A stretch of 64,000 nucleotides of DNA from contig NZ_JBFRGR010000016.1 in assembly GCF_052115445.1 (NCBI RefSeq), forward strand, positions 85,946 to 149,945, read 5' to 3'. Shown here piece by piece: positions 16,990 to 26,140 of the stretch (position 1 is the first letter of the stretch; every line of letters starts with the position of its first letter). The position numbers were made by a program, and so were the translations under genes. This DNA comes from Paenibacillus_E sp052115445. GTDB taxonomy: Bacteria > Bacillota > Bacilli > Paenibacillales > NBRC-103111. The notes under the pieces were generated by a model. It was not told the origin of the DNA, made no database searches, and was given only the letters and a program-made list of their open reading frames with translations.

Positions 16990-17847
16990 ATGCCGAGTGA
17001 TCTGCCAACCTATACGAATCAAGTTGAGAACGGTACCGATTATACGATTATGTTTTGCCTTGATTTTACGAATAAAAGGCTACGGGTGGATGACTATTCG
17101 GGAAATGTAGATGTCATTTACAGGCGAGTGGTTGAAATGGCTAAATCACATGCTTTGACCAAGGTGTTTATCAAATCACGAGAAGTGGATTGGCAGTCTT
17201 TTTTATCGAAGGGATGTATGCTGGAAGGGATTTATAAAGGATATTTCAATGGAGACGATGCTTACTGTATGGCCATGTATGATGATCTCGCACGCCGGAC
17301 TAGTGACTATTGGCTGGAAGAAGATCAAATTCTGCAGCAGGTTCTTTCTCTACCGCTTAAGCCCGATCGACCCTTGGTTCCGAGCAACATGACGATGCGT
17401 CTCGCTGGATTGGAGGATGCGGAACAGCTCTCCCAGTTATACAGCCACATTTTCCAAACCTACCCCACGCCGATGAATGATGCCATGTATGTGGAGAAAA
17501 CCATGCGGGAAGGAACAATTTATTATCTCGTTAAATCACTGGATCAACTTGTAAGCGCCGCTTCCGCAGAGATCAACTCGGTCTACGCGAATGCCGAAAT
17601 GACAGATTGCGCTACGCTCCCGGCTTATCGTAATCAAGGTCTCATGCGTCTGCTTATACATGCTTTAGAAACTGAGTTAGTTGCTCGGCAAATCACATGC
17701 GCTTATTCGTTATCGAGGGCCCTTTCATTCGGTATGAATGCCGTTTTCTATCAAATGGGGTACGGATATTACGGCAGACTTACGAAAAATTGCGACATTT
17801 ATGATAAGTTTGAGGACATGAATTTATGGGCCAAATCGTTAACATGA
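16990..17847 (+). CDS. ablB: Putative beta-lysine N6-acetyltransferase
   Basis: GNAT-family acetyltransferase of about 285 residues, corresponding to AblB / B. subtilis YodP. The N-terminal half (about 1-125) is the AblB-specific domain. The C-terminal GNAT domain (about 135-270) includes MRLAGLEDAEQLSQLYSHIF and the acetyl-CoA loop in PAYRNQGLMRLLIHALE. AblB proteins use acetyl-CoA to acetylate the epsilon nitrogen of beta-lysine, known as an osmolyte route in archaea. Here neighbouring degradation genes suggest protection of the side-chain nitrogen before transamination. The ATG at 16990 follows AAGGGGG by 7 nt. It is divergent from yokU, with its own sigma-54 promoter, and convergent with rpoN. 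Confidence 0.9.
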   Translation: MPSDLPTYTNQVENGTDYTIMFCLDFTNKRLRVDDYSGNVDVIYRRVVEMAKSHALTKVFIKSREVDWQSFLSKGCMLEGIYKGYFNGDDAYCMAMYDDLARRTSDYWLEEDQILQQVLSLPLKPDRPLVPSNMTMRLAGLEDAEQLSQLYSHIFQTYPTPMNDAMYVEKTMREGTIYYLVKSLDQLVSAASAEINSVYANAEMTDCATLPAYRNQGLMRLLIHALETELVARQITCAYSLSRALSFGMNAVFYQMGYGYYGRLTKNCDIYDKFEDMNLWAKSLT

Positions 17848-17877
17848 AGTGACAACAAATACTCCCTTCCTCTCCAA

Positions 17878-19212
17878 CTATATGCGTTTCCTTCTCACAG
17901 AAGAAGAAATACCGAGTTCTTCCCGGTACTTGGTTATGGTACGGCGGGATATGGAGATGCCCTCCTCCTTCAATAAATCTGCCAGCTTTTGATCAGAGTA
18001 GGGTTTTCTGGGATTCTCTTCACTAATCCATGTCTTGATTCTCGATTTTACATGTTCCGAAGAAGCAGAATCGCCTATGTCCATTTGTAGACCGGAGGGA
18101 AAGAAATACTTTAGTTCATATATACCCCAAGGGGTTTGAGCGTATTTACCCGCTGTAGCGCGGCTTACCGTTGATTCATGTACGCCTAATTTCTCAGCAA
18201 TCTGCTTTAGAGTCATAGGTTTGAGATGCGCGTTACCATGCCAGAAGAACTCACTTTGCTCCTCTACAATGGCTTGCGTTACTCGAAATATCGTTCTTCG
18301 TCTTTGTTCCAAACACTTCAGGAAGAACTTCGCGGCATGTAATTTACCAGTTAGAAACCTGTTTAACTCGTTATTGTCACTATTCTCGATGGCCATTCGT
18401 TCGTAATATCCACTAACTGAAAGTCCTGACGAAGCTGCTTGATGCAGCAGTACGACGAGCTGATCACCTGCTTTCTCAATAATGACTTCCGGAATAATAT
18501 AATGAACCGTTTCTATATAAAAGGCTGCGCCAGGTCTAGGGTTCAATCCTTTGATGACATCGATCGCAGCCTGAATTTCTTGTGTGGACACTTGAAGCAA
18601 CGTCGATAATTTATGAAGGTGGTAACTAGCAATATCATTCAAATGTTTCCTAATTAATATAGAGACTAATGGAAAGCAATCCGCGAGCGACTGGACTTGA
18701 AGAAGCAAACATTCCCTCAAATCTCTTGCCCCAATGCCGCGGGGTTCAAAACTCTGCAAAATCCTTAACGCACGCTCTACTTGAGCAAGCTCGAGCTTGC
18801 ACACCTCCGAAATTTCAGGCAAGGTAGATCTCAAGTAGCCATTATGGTCTAGATTTCCAATCATAAATGAGACGGTACGTCGAATGGGTGGTGGTATTTT
18901 TTTAATAAAGCCTAATTGCTCCTTTAAGTGCCTCTCAAGGGATATCTCATTCGATGCAATGTTAAGTAATGGGTCATTGTCGTGATCAGTTCTTCTAGCT
19001 CTATGGAAAAAGGTTGGTGTGAGGTTGTGAGCGTCCCCATTATTCCCGGCTATTTCCAATACCGGATTTTCAGTCACCTCTTGTTGAATAACTTCTAACA
19101 ATTCCGGTGTCGAGAGTTTGAGGATCGTAATCGCTTTGCGTAGTTGGGGTGTGATCTGCATCTTCGTAGTTTGCTGCTGGAACATTCCGTAGCCTGGGCG
19201 CATGTGCATCAC
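17878..19212 (-). CDS. rpoN: RNA polymerase sigma-54 factor
   Basis: Sigma-54 (SigL in Bacillus), 444 residues. The Gln- and Leu-rich region I that contacts activators is at the start (QQQTTKMQITPQLRKAITIL). The core-binding middle region follows. The helix-turn-helix (LGVHESTVSRA, about 350) comes next, and the C-terminal RpoN box ISRRTITKYREELG, which reads the -24 element, lies near residues 418-431. Length is normal for Firmicutes. The ATG at 19212 lacks a strong Shine-Dalgarno sequence; AAGGGG lies about 5 nt upstream. It is convergent with ablB and close to three sigma-54 promoters and one activator, so the factor and its regulon share one locus. Confidence 0.96.
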   Translation of the reverse strand: MMHMRPGYGMFQQQTTKMQITPQLRKAITILKLSTPELLEVIQQEVTENPVLEIAGNNGDAHNLTPTFFHRARRTDHDNDPLLNIASNEISLERHLKEQLGFIKKIPPPIRRTVSFMIGNLDHNGYLRSTLPEISEVCKLELAQVERALRILQSFEPRGIGARDLRECLLLQVQSLADCFPLVSILIRKHLNDIASYHLHKLSTLLQVSTQEIQAAIDVIKGLNPRPGAAFYIETVHYIIPEVIIEKAGDQLVVLLHQAASSGLSVSGYYERMAIENSDNNELNRFLTGKLHAAKFFLKCLEQRRRTIFRVTQAIVEEQSEFFWHGNAHLKPMTLKQIAEKLGVHESTVSRATAGKYAQTPWGIYELKYFFPSGLQMDIGDSASSEHVKSRIKTWISEENPRKPYSDQKLADLLKEEGISISRRTITKYREELGISSSVRRKRI

Positions 19213-19667
19213 CCCTTTTCCTTGTTGCTTCTATATGTATTCATGACGAGCAACTTTTACCCAAATCTGTGTATAGTGTCTGAGGAGAGCGGACATAATA
19301 TTTTATGACGGTGACGCAGTGGTGAGGTGTTGTGTCGCAGACAATTTACACAAGGGAATTTGTTATTGAATCCATATGGAGGCGAGGAGATGTGCCGCAT
19401 ACCACTTCCTGTAGTATCTTTACTGCAATGATGTGATGAGGTAGTTACCTAGCGAAGTAAGGTTCAAGGCAAGAGCTCCATCAATTATCGCACCGTCAAA
19501 GAGGCTGTCCGACAAGTAGATTCGTCTACTCTAGGGCAGTCTTCTTTATTTTAGAAAATGCGAAGCAATGAACTCCTCCCAATCTTTCCCTCTCCTCCAT
19601 ACGGACTCAAGGAAATTCTGCTTAACGAAATATATAGGCATTAACAGAAAGTATGAGGACGACAAGT
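19213..19667. other. Intergenic region with possible small transcript
   Basis: 455 bp without a confident gene. A plus-strand terminator at 19501-19542 is not at the 3' end of any known gene, so something upstream may be transcribed. Two related 22-nt stretches start at 19321 and 19381, exactly 60 bp apart (GGTGAGGTGTTGTGTCGCAG and GGCGAGGAGATGTGCCGCAT). A 34-codon frame starts with GTG at 19332 and ends at 19436, but its ribosome site is too close (3 nt). A small RNA is as likely as a peptide. Confidence 0.4.
19501..19542 (+). terminator. Hairpin terminator, repeat-family copy 1
   Basis: Interrupted stem with outer arms AGGCTGTCC / GGGCAGTCT and inner AAGTAGA / TCTACT, followed by CTTCTTTATTTT on the plus strand. 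It is one of five related hairpins in the window. No plus-strand gene ends immediately before it. Confidence 0.75.
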
Positions 19668-20705
19668 ATGAGAATTAGAAAACAACTCTTTCGAGGTGCC
19701 CATATTGCGTTATTGAGCATCATGCTGCTCCATGCAACATCAGTAAAGGCTGCGGATAATGCGTCGCCTACTGTGTTTTTGGACGGGCTTCCACTATCCT
19801 TTCAGACACCTCCTGTGATTGAAGATGGCTATAGCCTCGTGCCGATGAGAGCTCTTTTTGAAGCGGAAGGTGCTACAATTTCATGGGATGAGAACACGCG
19901 AACAGTGACTGCTGTGAAAGATGGCACCACAGTAACTTACCAAATCGGAGAACCTTTTGCCTATAAAAATAAAGAACGTCTGGAGCTGCCCATAGCTGGC
20001 AAAATTATAGATGGCTTCACGATGATGCCATTGCGTTTTATTAGCGAGACGCTAGGTAATCTCGTGAAATGGCATGACTACTCCCGCTCGATTACAATCT
20101 CATCCATTCACGACAATGAAACCACGATCCAATATGGTGTCAATTTGCGCGACACACCAGTTAAAGATGACGGTACCCACATTCTTCGAATGCTTGCAAA
20201 AACCGAAAAAATCCACGTCATTCGTGAAATCAACTCGGATTGGTTAGAGGTACAAGCACAAGACGGCACCATTGGTTTCATCTCCTCTGCTCCGTTGTAT
20301 TCGGATTACACGAACACGTCGATAGCGATGAAACAAGCGGATGCTTTAATTACTTTCGGATCCAAGTTTATTGGAACACCTTACGAGTTCGGGGCTGCTT
20401 CAGGGCAAACGAATACGTTCGATTGCTCGTCGTTCGTTCAATACCTTTTTAACCATGTATTGTCGAAGGATTTGCCGCGCGTTTCCTACGATCAAGCGCT
20501 ACAAGGGAAAGAAGTCGGGATTGACAACATTCGCAAAGGGGATCTCCTCTTTTTCACCGCACGCGGACTCGATATCGGTCATGTAGGGATTTACGCAGGA
20601 AATGGTCAGATTCTTCAAACGTATTCCAAAGAGCTTGGCGTTCACTTCACAGCGTTCGATGACAAATGGAAGAAGCGTTTTGTTACGGCAAGGCGATTGT
20701 TCTAA
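19668..20705 (+). CDS. Secreted NlpC/P60 endopeptidase with stalk-like and SH3 domains
   Basis: Predicted secreted peptidoglycan endopeptidase, about 345 residues. Signal peptide (about 1-28, ending SVKAA). Then two copies of the copper-amine-oxidase N-terminal-like beta module (about 32-145; repeats SLVPMRALFEAEG and TMMPLRFISETLG), a bacterial SH3 domain (about 150-215, VNLRDTPV), and a C-terminal NlpC/P60 domain. Catalytic Cys is in FDCSSFVQY and His in IGHVGIYAG. NlpC/P60 enzymes cut gamma-D-Glu-diamino-acid bonds in stem peptides. The ATG at 19668 is preferred, with GAGGA 8 nt upstream, over the ATG at 19653; it also gives a standard signal peptide. The first domains are common in Paenibacillus exported proteins and need not bind copper. 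Confidence 0.9.
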   Translation: MRIRKQLFRGAHIALLSIMLLHATSVKAADNASPTVFLDGLPLSFQTPPVIEDGYSLVPMRALFEAEGATISWDENTRTVTAVKDGTTVTYQIGEPFAYKNKERLELPIAGKIIDGFTMMPLRFISETLGNLVKWHDYSRSITISSIHDNETTIQYGVNLRDTPVKDDGTHILRMLAKTEKIHVIREINSDWLEVQAQDGTIGFISSAPLYSDYTNTSIAMKQADALITFGSKFIGTPYEFGAASGQTNTFDCSSFVQYLFNHVLSKDLPRVSYDQALQGKEVGIDNIRKGDLLFFTARGLDIGHVGIYAGNGQILQTYSKELGVHFTAFDDKWKKRFVTARRLF

Positions 20706-20733
20706 GTAATAGCGCCCTTCAGGGGCGCTATTA
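20706..20733 (+). terminator. Terminator after NlpC/P60 gene
   Basis: TAATAGCGCCC and GGGGCGCTATTA form a strong near-perfect stem just after the stop codon. A U-tract is weak (TTATCCG), so it could also protect the transcript end. Confidence 0.65.
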
Positions 20734-20846
20734 TCCGTTCGCGAGCGGCCGCTAAAACATCGAAGCCCCAAGTTCGCCGTATGTCTATCCGAATTTTGAA
20801 CCACTGACAATCCAAAAGTAATTAAATGACAATGAGCTGATCAATA

Positions 20847-21557
20847 TCAATCTTTGAACAGCTCATCTAAAATCATTTTTCTATTGTCTAGAAACCGTTT
20901 GGTAATCATATAATGGAGCGTTTCCTCGTATTGAATGTCACTGATGGGTTGATCATCAAAAGTAAGAATCTGCGCATCGGGATATCCAAGCAGTATGGGA
21001 GAATGCGTAGCGATAATGAACTGTGCTTCCTTCTCCAAATCTTTGATAACACGCATTAAAGCTAATTGTCTTGCTGGCGATAAAGCTGCTTCTGGTTCAT
21101 CTAGAAGATAAATGGCTTTTTTCCCAAATCGATGCTTAAAAAGAGAAAGAAAAGCTTCACCGTGCGATTGCTCGTGTAAGGATCGGCCACCGTAATAGGG
21201 TAAGCTTTCAGGCATCGTATCTAAATAGCTAGCAAAGTTATAAAAAGTCTCTGCTCGGAGAAAGAAACCATTCGTAATCTTCGGCATCCAAGACAGACGT
21301 AAGTGTTCACCCAGAATGGAGTGCGCTGCTTCGACGTCATACACATTGTTTCTCCCGCCACTTGCTGTGTTAAACCCACATTGGTAGGCGATGGCTTCAA
21401 GGATCGTTGATTTGCCTGAACCATTCTCTCCGACCAGGAAAGTGACGTTCTTCTCGAAAGTAATAGAAGCCAATGATTGGATGGATGGGATGGTAAACGG
21501 ATATTTCTCAGCATCGATATTCCCTTGCTTTTGAATTTCCAGTCTTCTCAGATACAT
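20847..21557 (-). CDS. AAA/ABC-type ATPase, DNA-repair-like
   Basis: 236-residue soluble ATPase of the SMC/RecF-like ABC superfamily. Walker A GENGSGKST lies near residues 42-50, a short lid insertion follows, then Walker B YLLDEPEAALS near 150 with the catalytic Glu and D-loop, and a switch His in ATHSPIL. No membrane or transporter partner is adjacent, and the coiled coil is too short for SMC or RecN. Such short stand-alone ATPases are sometimes paired with nucleases in defence modules, but none is present here. The ATG at 21557 has GGAG 10 nt upstream. Function unknown. Confidence 0.75.
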   Translation of the reverse strand: MYLRRLEIQKQGNIDAEKYPFTIPSIQSLASITFEKNVTFLVGENGSGKSTILEAIAYQCGFNTASGGRNNVYDVEAAHSILGEHLRLSWMPKITNGFFLRAETFYNFASYLDTMPESLPYYGGRSLHEQSHGEAFLSLFKHRFGKKAIYLLDEPEAALSPARQLALMRVIKDLEKEAQFIIATHSPILLGYPDAQILTFDDQPISDIQYEETLHYMITKRFLDNRKMILDELFKD

Positions 21558-21711
21558 GATTGCTCAACTCCAAATGAAATTTCCAAGCCTATCTTCTATT
21601 CTACGGTTTTCTAACTCGAAGTAAAGAAATGCGGTATCCCTCTATAATTAACGTCATAAATTATTCACAGCATTAAATATGAGCGAGACTTACAAACCAG
21701 CAAAATGGTTA

Positions 21712-21740
21712 AATAGTTTGGCATTATCGGACTATTGGTC
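21712..21740 (-). repeat. Second copy of a 30-bp intergenic element
   Basis: The reverse complement matches 4377-4406 at about 26 of 29-30 positions; the shared word is GACCAATAGTCCGA, then ATGCC and AACTA. Both copies lie in non-coding DNA. Confidence 0.6.
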
Positions 21741-21839
21741 TTCTAATACAAGGAACCCTCGCTTTAGTTCGGAAATGTCGACCAACCCGGTAATAGCAAA
21801 AAAGCTAAGCTACATTGAAGCAGCTCAGCCTTCATCTCC

Positions 21840-23318
21840 TTATAGCTCAATAATCTTTGTCGCTACATTATCGCAGAACTCCCTGTCATGCTCTACAAAT
21901 AGAAGCGTTGGTGCATGTTCAAGCAATAGCTCTTCGATCTGCATACGCGAAATTACATCAATAAAATTTAGCGGCTCATCCCAAATATGCAGATGTACCT
22001 TTTCGCTCAGACTTTTGGCAATCAGTACCTTTTTCTTCTGGCCGCCGCTAAAGGAAGAAATGTCTTTTTCAAATTGCACTCTTGCAAAATCCAGCTTCCT
22101 TAATATCGCCTTAAAGAGACTCTCATCAATCCCATTGTTCTTCGCGTAGTCCTTTAAATTACCATGTAAATGTGAAGTGTCCTGGGAAACATAGGATATT
22201 TGAAGTTGGCTTCCCTTCCGAAAAGTTCCTGTATAGTCGATTTGCTCACCGCAAAGCAGCTTGATTATGCTCGATTTGCCAGAACCATTTTTACCTGATA
22301 GCGCAATCCGCTCACCCTGTTCGATCGTAAAACTGACATTTTGGCATACTACTTTCTCGCCATAATGTATCGAGACATGTTCAAGCGCAGCAAGTTGGTT
22401 TTTGTGATAGGCAAGTTGCGTTATCTTGAGGTCTTCAGCACTTTCAATATTTTTGAGCAGCTTAGACCTTTCGTCGATGGCAGTTTCTTGTCTTTGCTCA
22501 ATCGATTTAGAACGTTTCATCATCTTCGCAGCTTTGTGACCAATATACCCCTTATCTACCTTGGAACCCGAATTTCTCGTACCATTCTTCATTTTCTCGA
22601 CTTCATGAGACCAATTGCTCGTTCGTTTAGCCGCATCGGATAAACGTTTGATATCCTTCCTCAGCTTCTCATTCTCAGCGAGCTCATAGTGATCTTGCCT
22701 TTGCTTATTTTCCCACCAATTGGAGAAATTACCCTTTTGAATTTCAATATTGGTCTTATTAATGGATAGGATGTGGTCTACGCAATGATCCAGAAATGAT
22801 CTGTCGTGAGACACTAAGATATAACCATTTTTCGTATTCAAATACTCACTGACCAGCTTTCTTGCATTCATATCGAGATGATTGGTAGGTTCATCAATTA
22901 ACAAGAAGCTATTTTCCTTCAGAAATAACGCTGCTAACAATACTTTCGTTTGCTCACCATTTGACAATGACTCGAAGGGTCGATAAAGAACGTCCTCAGT
23001 AACCTTAAGTAAGGTGAGCTCGCGCATTAATTCCCAATGTTGATAATCTGGCACAATCGTATTGATGATATCCAGCGTTTGATCTTGTTTGTTGTTAACT
23101 TGAAATGGAAAATATTCAAAGCTGACATTCGCAGAAATATGTCCACTATATTCGTATTTACCAAGCAACAAGTTAAGAAAAGTTGTCTTCCCTCTTCCAT
23201 TTCTACCTGTGAAACCTAGTTTCCAATCGGTATCAATTTGAAAATTAACATCTTCAAATATGTTATCGTAGCTGCCCTCGTAGGCAAACGTTAAGTTTGT
23301 AACATTGATTAATGACAT
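21840..23318 (-). CDS. ABC-F ribosome-protection-type ATPase
   Basis: 492-residue ABC-F protein: two ABC ATPase domains in one chain with no membrane segment. Walker A sequences are GRNGRGKTT (about 41) and GKNGSGKSS (about 340). Signatures are LSNGEQTK and FSGGQKKK, with Walker B LLIDEPTNHLDM in the first half and IWDEPLNFID in the second. A charged linker of about 80 residues between domains (about 185-290) would be the P-site tRNA interaction motif. Length and layout resemble Lsa/Msr/Vga-type proteins that remove ribosome-targeting antibiotics, so intrinsic lincosamide or pleuromutilin tolerance is possible; a general translation role is the alternative. The ATG at 23318 has GGAGG 8 nt upstream. 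Confidence 0.88.
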   Translation of the reverse strand: MSLINVTNLTFAYEGSYDNIFEDVNFQIDTDWKLGFTGRNGRGKTTFLNLLLGKYEYSGHISANVSFEYFPFQVNNKQDQTLDIINTIVPDYQHWELMRELTLLKVTEDVLYRPFESLSNGEQTKVLLAALFLKENSFLLIDEPTNHLDMNARKLVSEYLNTKNGYILVSHDRSFLDHCVDHILSINKTNIEIQKGNFSNWWENKQRQDHYELAENEKLRKDIKRLSDAAKRTSNWSHEVEKMKNGTRNSGSKVDKGYIGHKAAKMMKRSKSIEQRQETAIDERSKLLKNIESAEDLKITQLAYHKNQLAALEHVSIHYGEKVVCQNVSFTIEQGERIALSGKNGSGKSSIIKLLCGEQIDYTGTFRKGSQLQISYVSQDTSHLHGNLKDYAKNNGIDESLFKAILRKLDFARVQFEKDISSFSGGQKKKVLIAKSLSEKVHLHIWDEPLNFIDVISRMQIEELLLEHAPTLLFVEHDREFCDNVATKIIEL

Positions 23319-23398
23319 GTTGGGATCCTCCTGTACCATGCGTGTTGCATGAATTCATCATAGCACATTAGGATTTACCAATTCGAAGGAAAGGATAA

Positions 23399-24091
23399 CT
23401 ATAGATAAATTCTCCTGTCTGGCGCATTAAATCCTTTAACTAACAGCCATACAGCTAATGTCATTTCATACGCAGCCACAGGAATCGCCAAGACAGCTCC
23501 CCACGTCGAAAGCTGTGTGATGATACTGAAGATTTCTAGCAAAGCAGCAATGAAAATAAGCGTTGCACCTGTAAGACCCATATAGGAAATAAATCGCGGA
23601 ACGAGTTTGGACTTATAAAGTAAATAACTGCACATCATAGTATTAATGCCAAGCAGGAAATTCGGTCCAAGCAAAAACGTCCAGTCATGAATAGCAATCA
23701 ACAACGTGCCGGAAGGTTGAAACGAAGATTCATTTGGCGAAACTGTATTTACGAATTCCTGACTTAATGTCAATAAGGATAGCATGCTGATGATACCAAT
23801 CGTAATCACGATGGCTTCCAGGAAACGGAAGCAGACATATCCTAGGGCGATGCTTTCATTATGTTTGCGTAGTAATGGAAATAGTAGAATCGACGTGCCA
23901 ATCGCGGATACGACAAGTATTAGCTCAAAAATAGCGCCTAGTTTAATTTGATTAGCATGTTCTGCGCCCTGGATCAGATAATTTGCATCATTTAGAAGCG
24001 GATTATATAAAATAAGACCAATAATGGACGTTAGCGCCGCAACGATAAAAAGTATACCAACCATGATGGCTGTTCCACGATTTACATTCAT
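23399..24091 (-). CDS. DUF4386-like integral membrane protein
   Basis: 230-residue protein with about six membrane helices (first near residues 8-28) and short polar loops. It resembles the DUF4386 family of uncharacterised membrane proteins common in Bacillales. The ATG at 24091 follows GGGTGGAAATGAA. It lies 54 nt downstream of the ABC ATPase gene on the same strand and 80 nt upstream of the ABC-F gene; cotranscription is possible. No catalytic residues were recognised. Confidence 0.7.
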   Translation of the reverse strand: MNVNRGTAIMVGILFIVAALTSIIGLILYNPLLNDANYLIQGAEHANQIKLGAIFELILVVSAIGTSILLFPLLRKHNESIALGYVCFRFLEAIVITIGIISMLSLLTLSQEFVNTVSPNESSFQPSGTLLIAIHDWTFLLGPNFLLGINTMMCSYLLYKSKLVPRFISYMGLTGATLIFIAALLEIFSIITQLSTWGAVLAIPVAAYEMTLAVWLLVKGFNAPDRRIYL

Positions 24092-24145
24092 TTCATTTCC
24101 ACCCTTCGTGTATCAAGATTTGAGTACTGGCCGACCCAATTGCAT

Positions 24146-24835
24146 TTAGACATACGCCTTTTTCATCCAATCCGTAATACCAACACCTTCCGATTCATAT
24201 AGCTCCTCTACAAAAGCCATTCGAAGTATGGAACCATCCTTGATCGCAATGAAGCTATCGAGTAAGGATTCAATTTCCGTAATCTCATGGCTCGTCATAA
24301 TGAGTGACTGCTTTTCCAAATCCAAATAGGAAATCATTCCTTTCACAATTGCGTCTCGCACCATAGGGTCAAGGCCTGACAAGGGCTCATCCATCAGAAT
24401 ATACGGAACTTCTCTGGCCAAAGTTAACATGATTTTTAAGCGTCCTCGATTTCCTTTGGATAGGTTTTTTATTATCATCTGCGGTTCTAGCCGCATGAAA
24501 TTCATGATTTCTATCGCTTTTCCCATGTTAAAATCGGCAAACTGCGAAGCGTGAAATTTCATTGCTTCACCTACTGTGAAGAACGAATAATACGCACCCA
24601 GCTCGGATAAATAGGATACAACATGGCTAATTCGTCGGTCGACTTTCTGCCCTAGTACGGTGACATTCCCGTTCGTGGGATGCGCTAACCCGGAAATTAG
24701 CTTTAAAATCGTAGACTTTCCACTGCCATTCTCTCCAACGATACCAATTATTTTTCCGATAGGAAGCGAAAAGGTAAGGTTAGTGAGCACGGTCTGTTTC
24801 ACATACTTTTTAGAAACATTCGTAAATTGAATCAT
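24146..24835 (-). CDS. ABC transporter ATP-binding protein
   Basis: 229-residue ATPase subunit. Walker A GENGSGKST near residue 37, signature LSKGNRGRLK near 127, Walker B ILMDEPLSGLDP near 150, and switch His in TSHEITEIE. The ATG at 24835 is preferred: an ATG 9 nt earlier overlaps GGAG and leaves no spacer. It overlaps or abuts the end of the GntR gene, so the three genes permease, regulator and ATPase form one unit. Order and family resemble the ytr/YtrA-type systems of Bacillus, which respond to cell-wall antibiotics. The substrate is not predictable. Confidence 0.87.
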   Translation of the reverse strand: MIQFTNVSKKYVKQTVLTNLTFSLPIGKIIGIVGENGSGKSTILKLISGLAHPTNGNVTVLGQKVDRRISHVVSYLSELGAYYSFFTVGEAMKFHASQFADFNMGKAIEIMNFMRLEPQMIIKNLSKGNRGRLKIMLTLAREVPYILMDEPLSGLDPMVRDAIVKGMISYLDLEKQSLIMTSHEITEIESLLDSFIAIKDGSILRMAFVEELYESEGVGITDWMKKAYV

Positions 24836-24836
24836 C

Positions 24837-25214
24837 TTATTCATCTCCTTTATCCCTATTTTTCAAATGATCCTGAACTCCTGAGATAATTTCATTTGAG
24901 CTGAAACCCATTTCTTGCATAACCTGGACAAAGGTTAGGATCTGTTCATTTTTCAAATTTTCCCTTTGTTGAGTTAGATGCCCCTCTTTCTCCGTAACAA
25001 AAGTGCCATGACCTCTTCTCGTTTCCAAAATACCTTCACGCTCCAACTCGCTATACGTACGCTGAATGGTGTTTGGGTTTACGCTATATATTAGCCCCAT
25101 ATCCCGAACTGAAGGCAGCTTCTCACCTAATTTCAATTCGTTACTTACAATCTGTCGTTTAATTCGATCCGCTAGCTGGAGATAAATTGGTTTTGAAGCA
25201 TTAAATTCTTCCAT
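24837..25214 (-). CDS. GntR family regulator, YtrA subfamily
   Basis: 125-residue repressor. A winged helix (about 10-78) shows SKPIYLQLADRIKRQI, KLPSVRDMG, NPNTIQRTYSELE and RRGHGTFV, the standard GntR layout. The short C-terminal part without an effector domain is typical of the YtrA subfamily, which controls its own ABC transporter operon. Its ribosome site lies within the end of the permease gene, 3 nt upstream. It probably represses the promoter before the permease at about 25990-26040. Confidence 0.92.
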   Translation of the reverse strand: MEEFNASKPIYLQLADRIKRQIVSNELKLGEKLPSVRDMGLIYSVNPNTIQRTYSELEREGILETRRGHGTFVTEKEGHLTQQRENLKNEQILTFVQVMQEMGFSSNEIISGVQDHLKNRDKGDE

Positions 25215-25217
25215 TCC

Positions 25218-25958
25218 TTACACCTCAATTTTGTTGTCTATGATCCATGCTGTCAGTGCGAATAAGCCAATGATGATAAGGAAGTTATAGACATATTCAC
25301 CTGCATACGTTTGTATCGGCGATATTGCAAATGAAGGAAAGTGATATGTGATGCCTCCCCATTTTGTCAAAACACGATAGAGTGCGGTATTTTCAAATAG
25401 GGTATTCATCCAACTTGGTACAATAACAGCAGCAATGAGGAAAAACCAACTATAGCGCCCGATTTTATTTTTGAGGTAATAGTATAAAGCCCAGAGTAGG
25501 ATTACCCATATCCCAATAAGGATAGAAATCATAATCGTATGAAGAAAGATAAGTAGTCCTGAATACCATGTATCTGTCCAATACTTTTCAATTAATCTGA
25601 ACTTAGGAATGATTAACAGGCCAGACATTAGATATAACATCAATAATGAAATAACATTCATAATTAAACTATTACCAAGCTTACTAAGCATCAATATCGA
25701 TGCAGGTCGTTGATTATGCAGCCACAAATGAAGCTGATTGGCCTCTGTTTTTAAACTGATCAATAGTGTGATCGGCATATATAAAACGTGAAAAATAACT
25801 GCCGCAACGAGGGGCAAGAATATAAATAAGGTATTCTCTGCTATCATCCCCAGATATAGCGTCAGTATTATTATGAGTGCATTCATGACAAGTCCTATTA
25901 AAAAAACGGACCTTATTAACCTAAAATCCTTTAAAAATAATGCTTTGTACACTCTCAT
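25218..25958 (-). CDS. ABC transporter membrane subunit
   Basis: 246-residue hydrophobic protein with about six membrane helices, likely the permease partner of the downstream ATPase. First gene of the permease-GntR-ATPase operon. The ATG at 25958 follows GGAGCGATTAGA. No conserved catalytic motif; assignment rests on topology and gene order. Confidence 0.8.
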   Translation of the reverse strand: MRVYKALFLKDFRLIRSVFLIGLVMNALIIILTLYLGMIAENTLFIFLPLVAAVIFHVLYMPITLLISLKTEANQLHLWLHNQRPASILMLSKLGNSLIMNVISLLMLYLMSGLLIIPKFRLIEKYWTDTWYSGLLIFLHTIMISILIGIWVILLWALYYYLKNKIGRYSWFFLIAAVIVPSWMNTLFENTALYRVLTKWGGITYHFPSFAISPIQTYAGEYVYNFLIIIGLFALTAWIIDNKIEV

Positions 25959-26004
25959 TCTAATCGCTCCTTTAGCATCGTAAAGATGTCACCTCAAACT
26001 AAAA

Positions 26005-26052
26005 TTGTATTAATGTCATAGTACACTAATTCATTGCTACATGTAAATAGAC
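26005..26052 (-). promoter_or_regulatory. Candidate promoter of the GntR-controlled ABC operon
   Basis: On the minus strand TTTACA (-35) and TACTAT (-10) are separated by 18 nt. The -10 sits inside AGTGTACTATGACA, a partial dyad of the kind YtrA-type repressors bind. Located about 50-90 nt before the permease start. Confidence 0.4.
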
Positions 26053-26140
26053 AAATCAATAATTACATACATTTGTTTACATTCAGTTTAAATATGTAGG
26101 TTACAATCACGTCATCAATTGTTATCTAGGAGGAATTACT

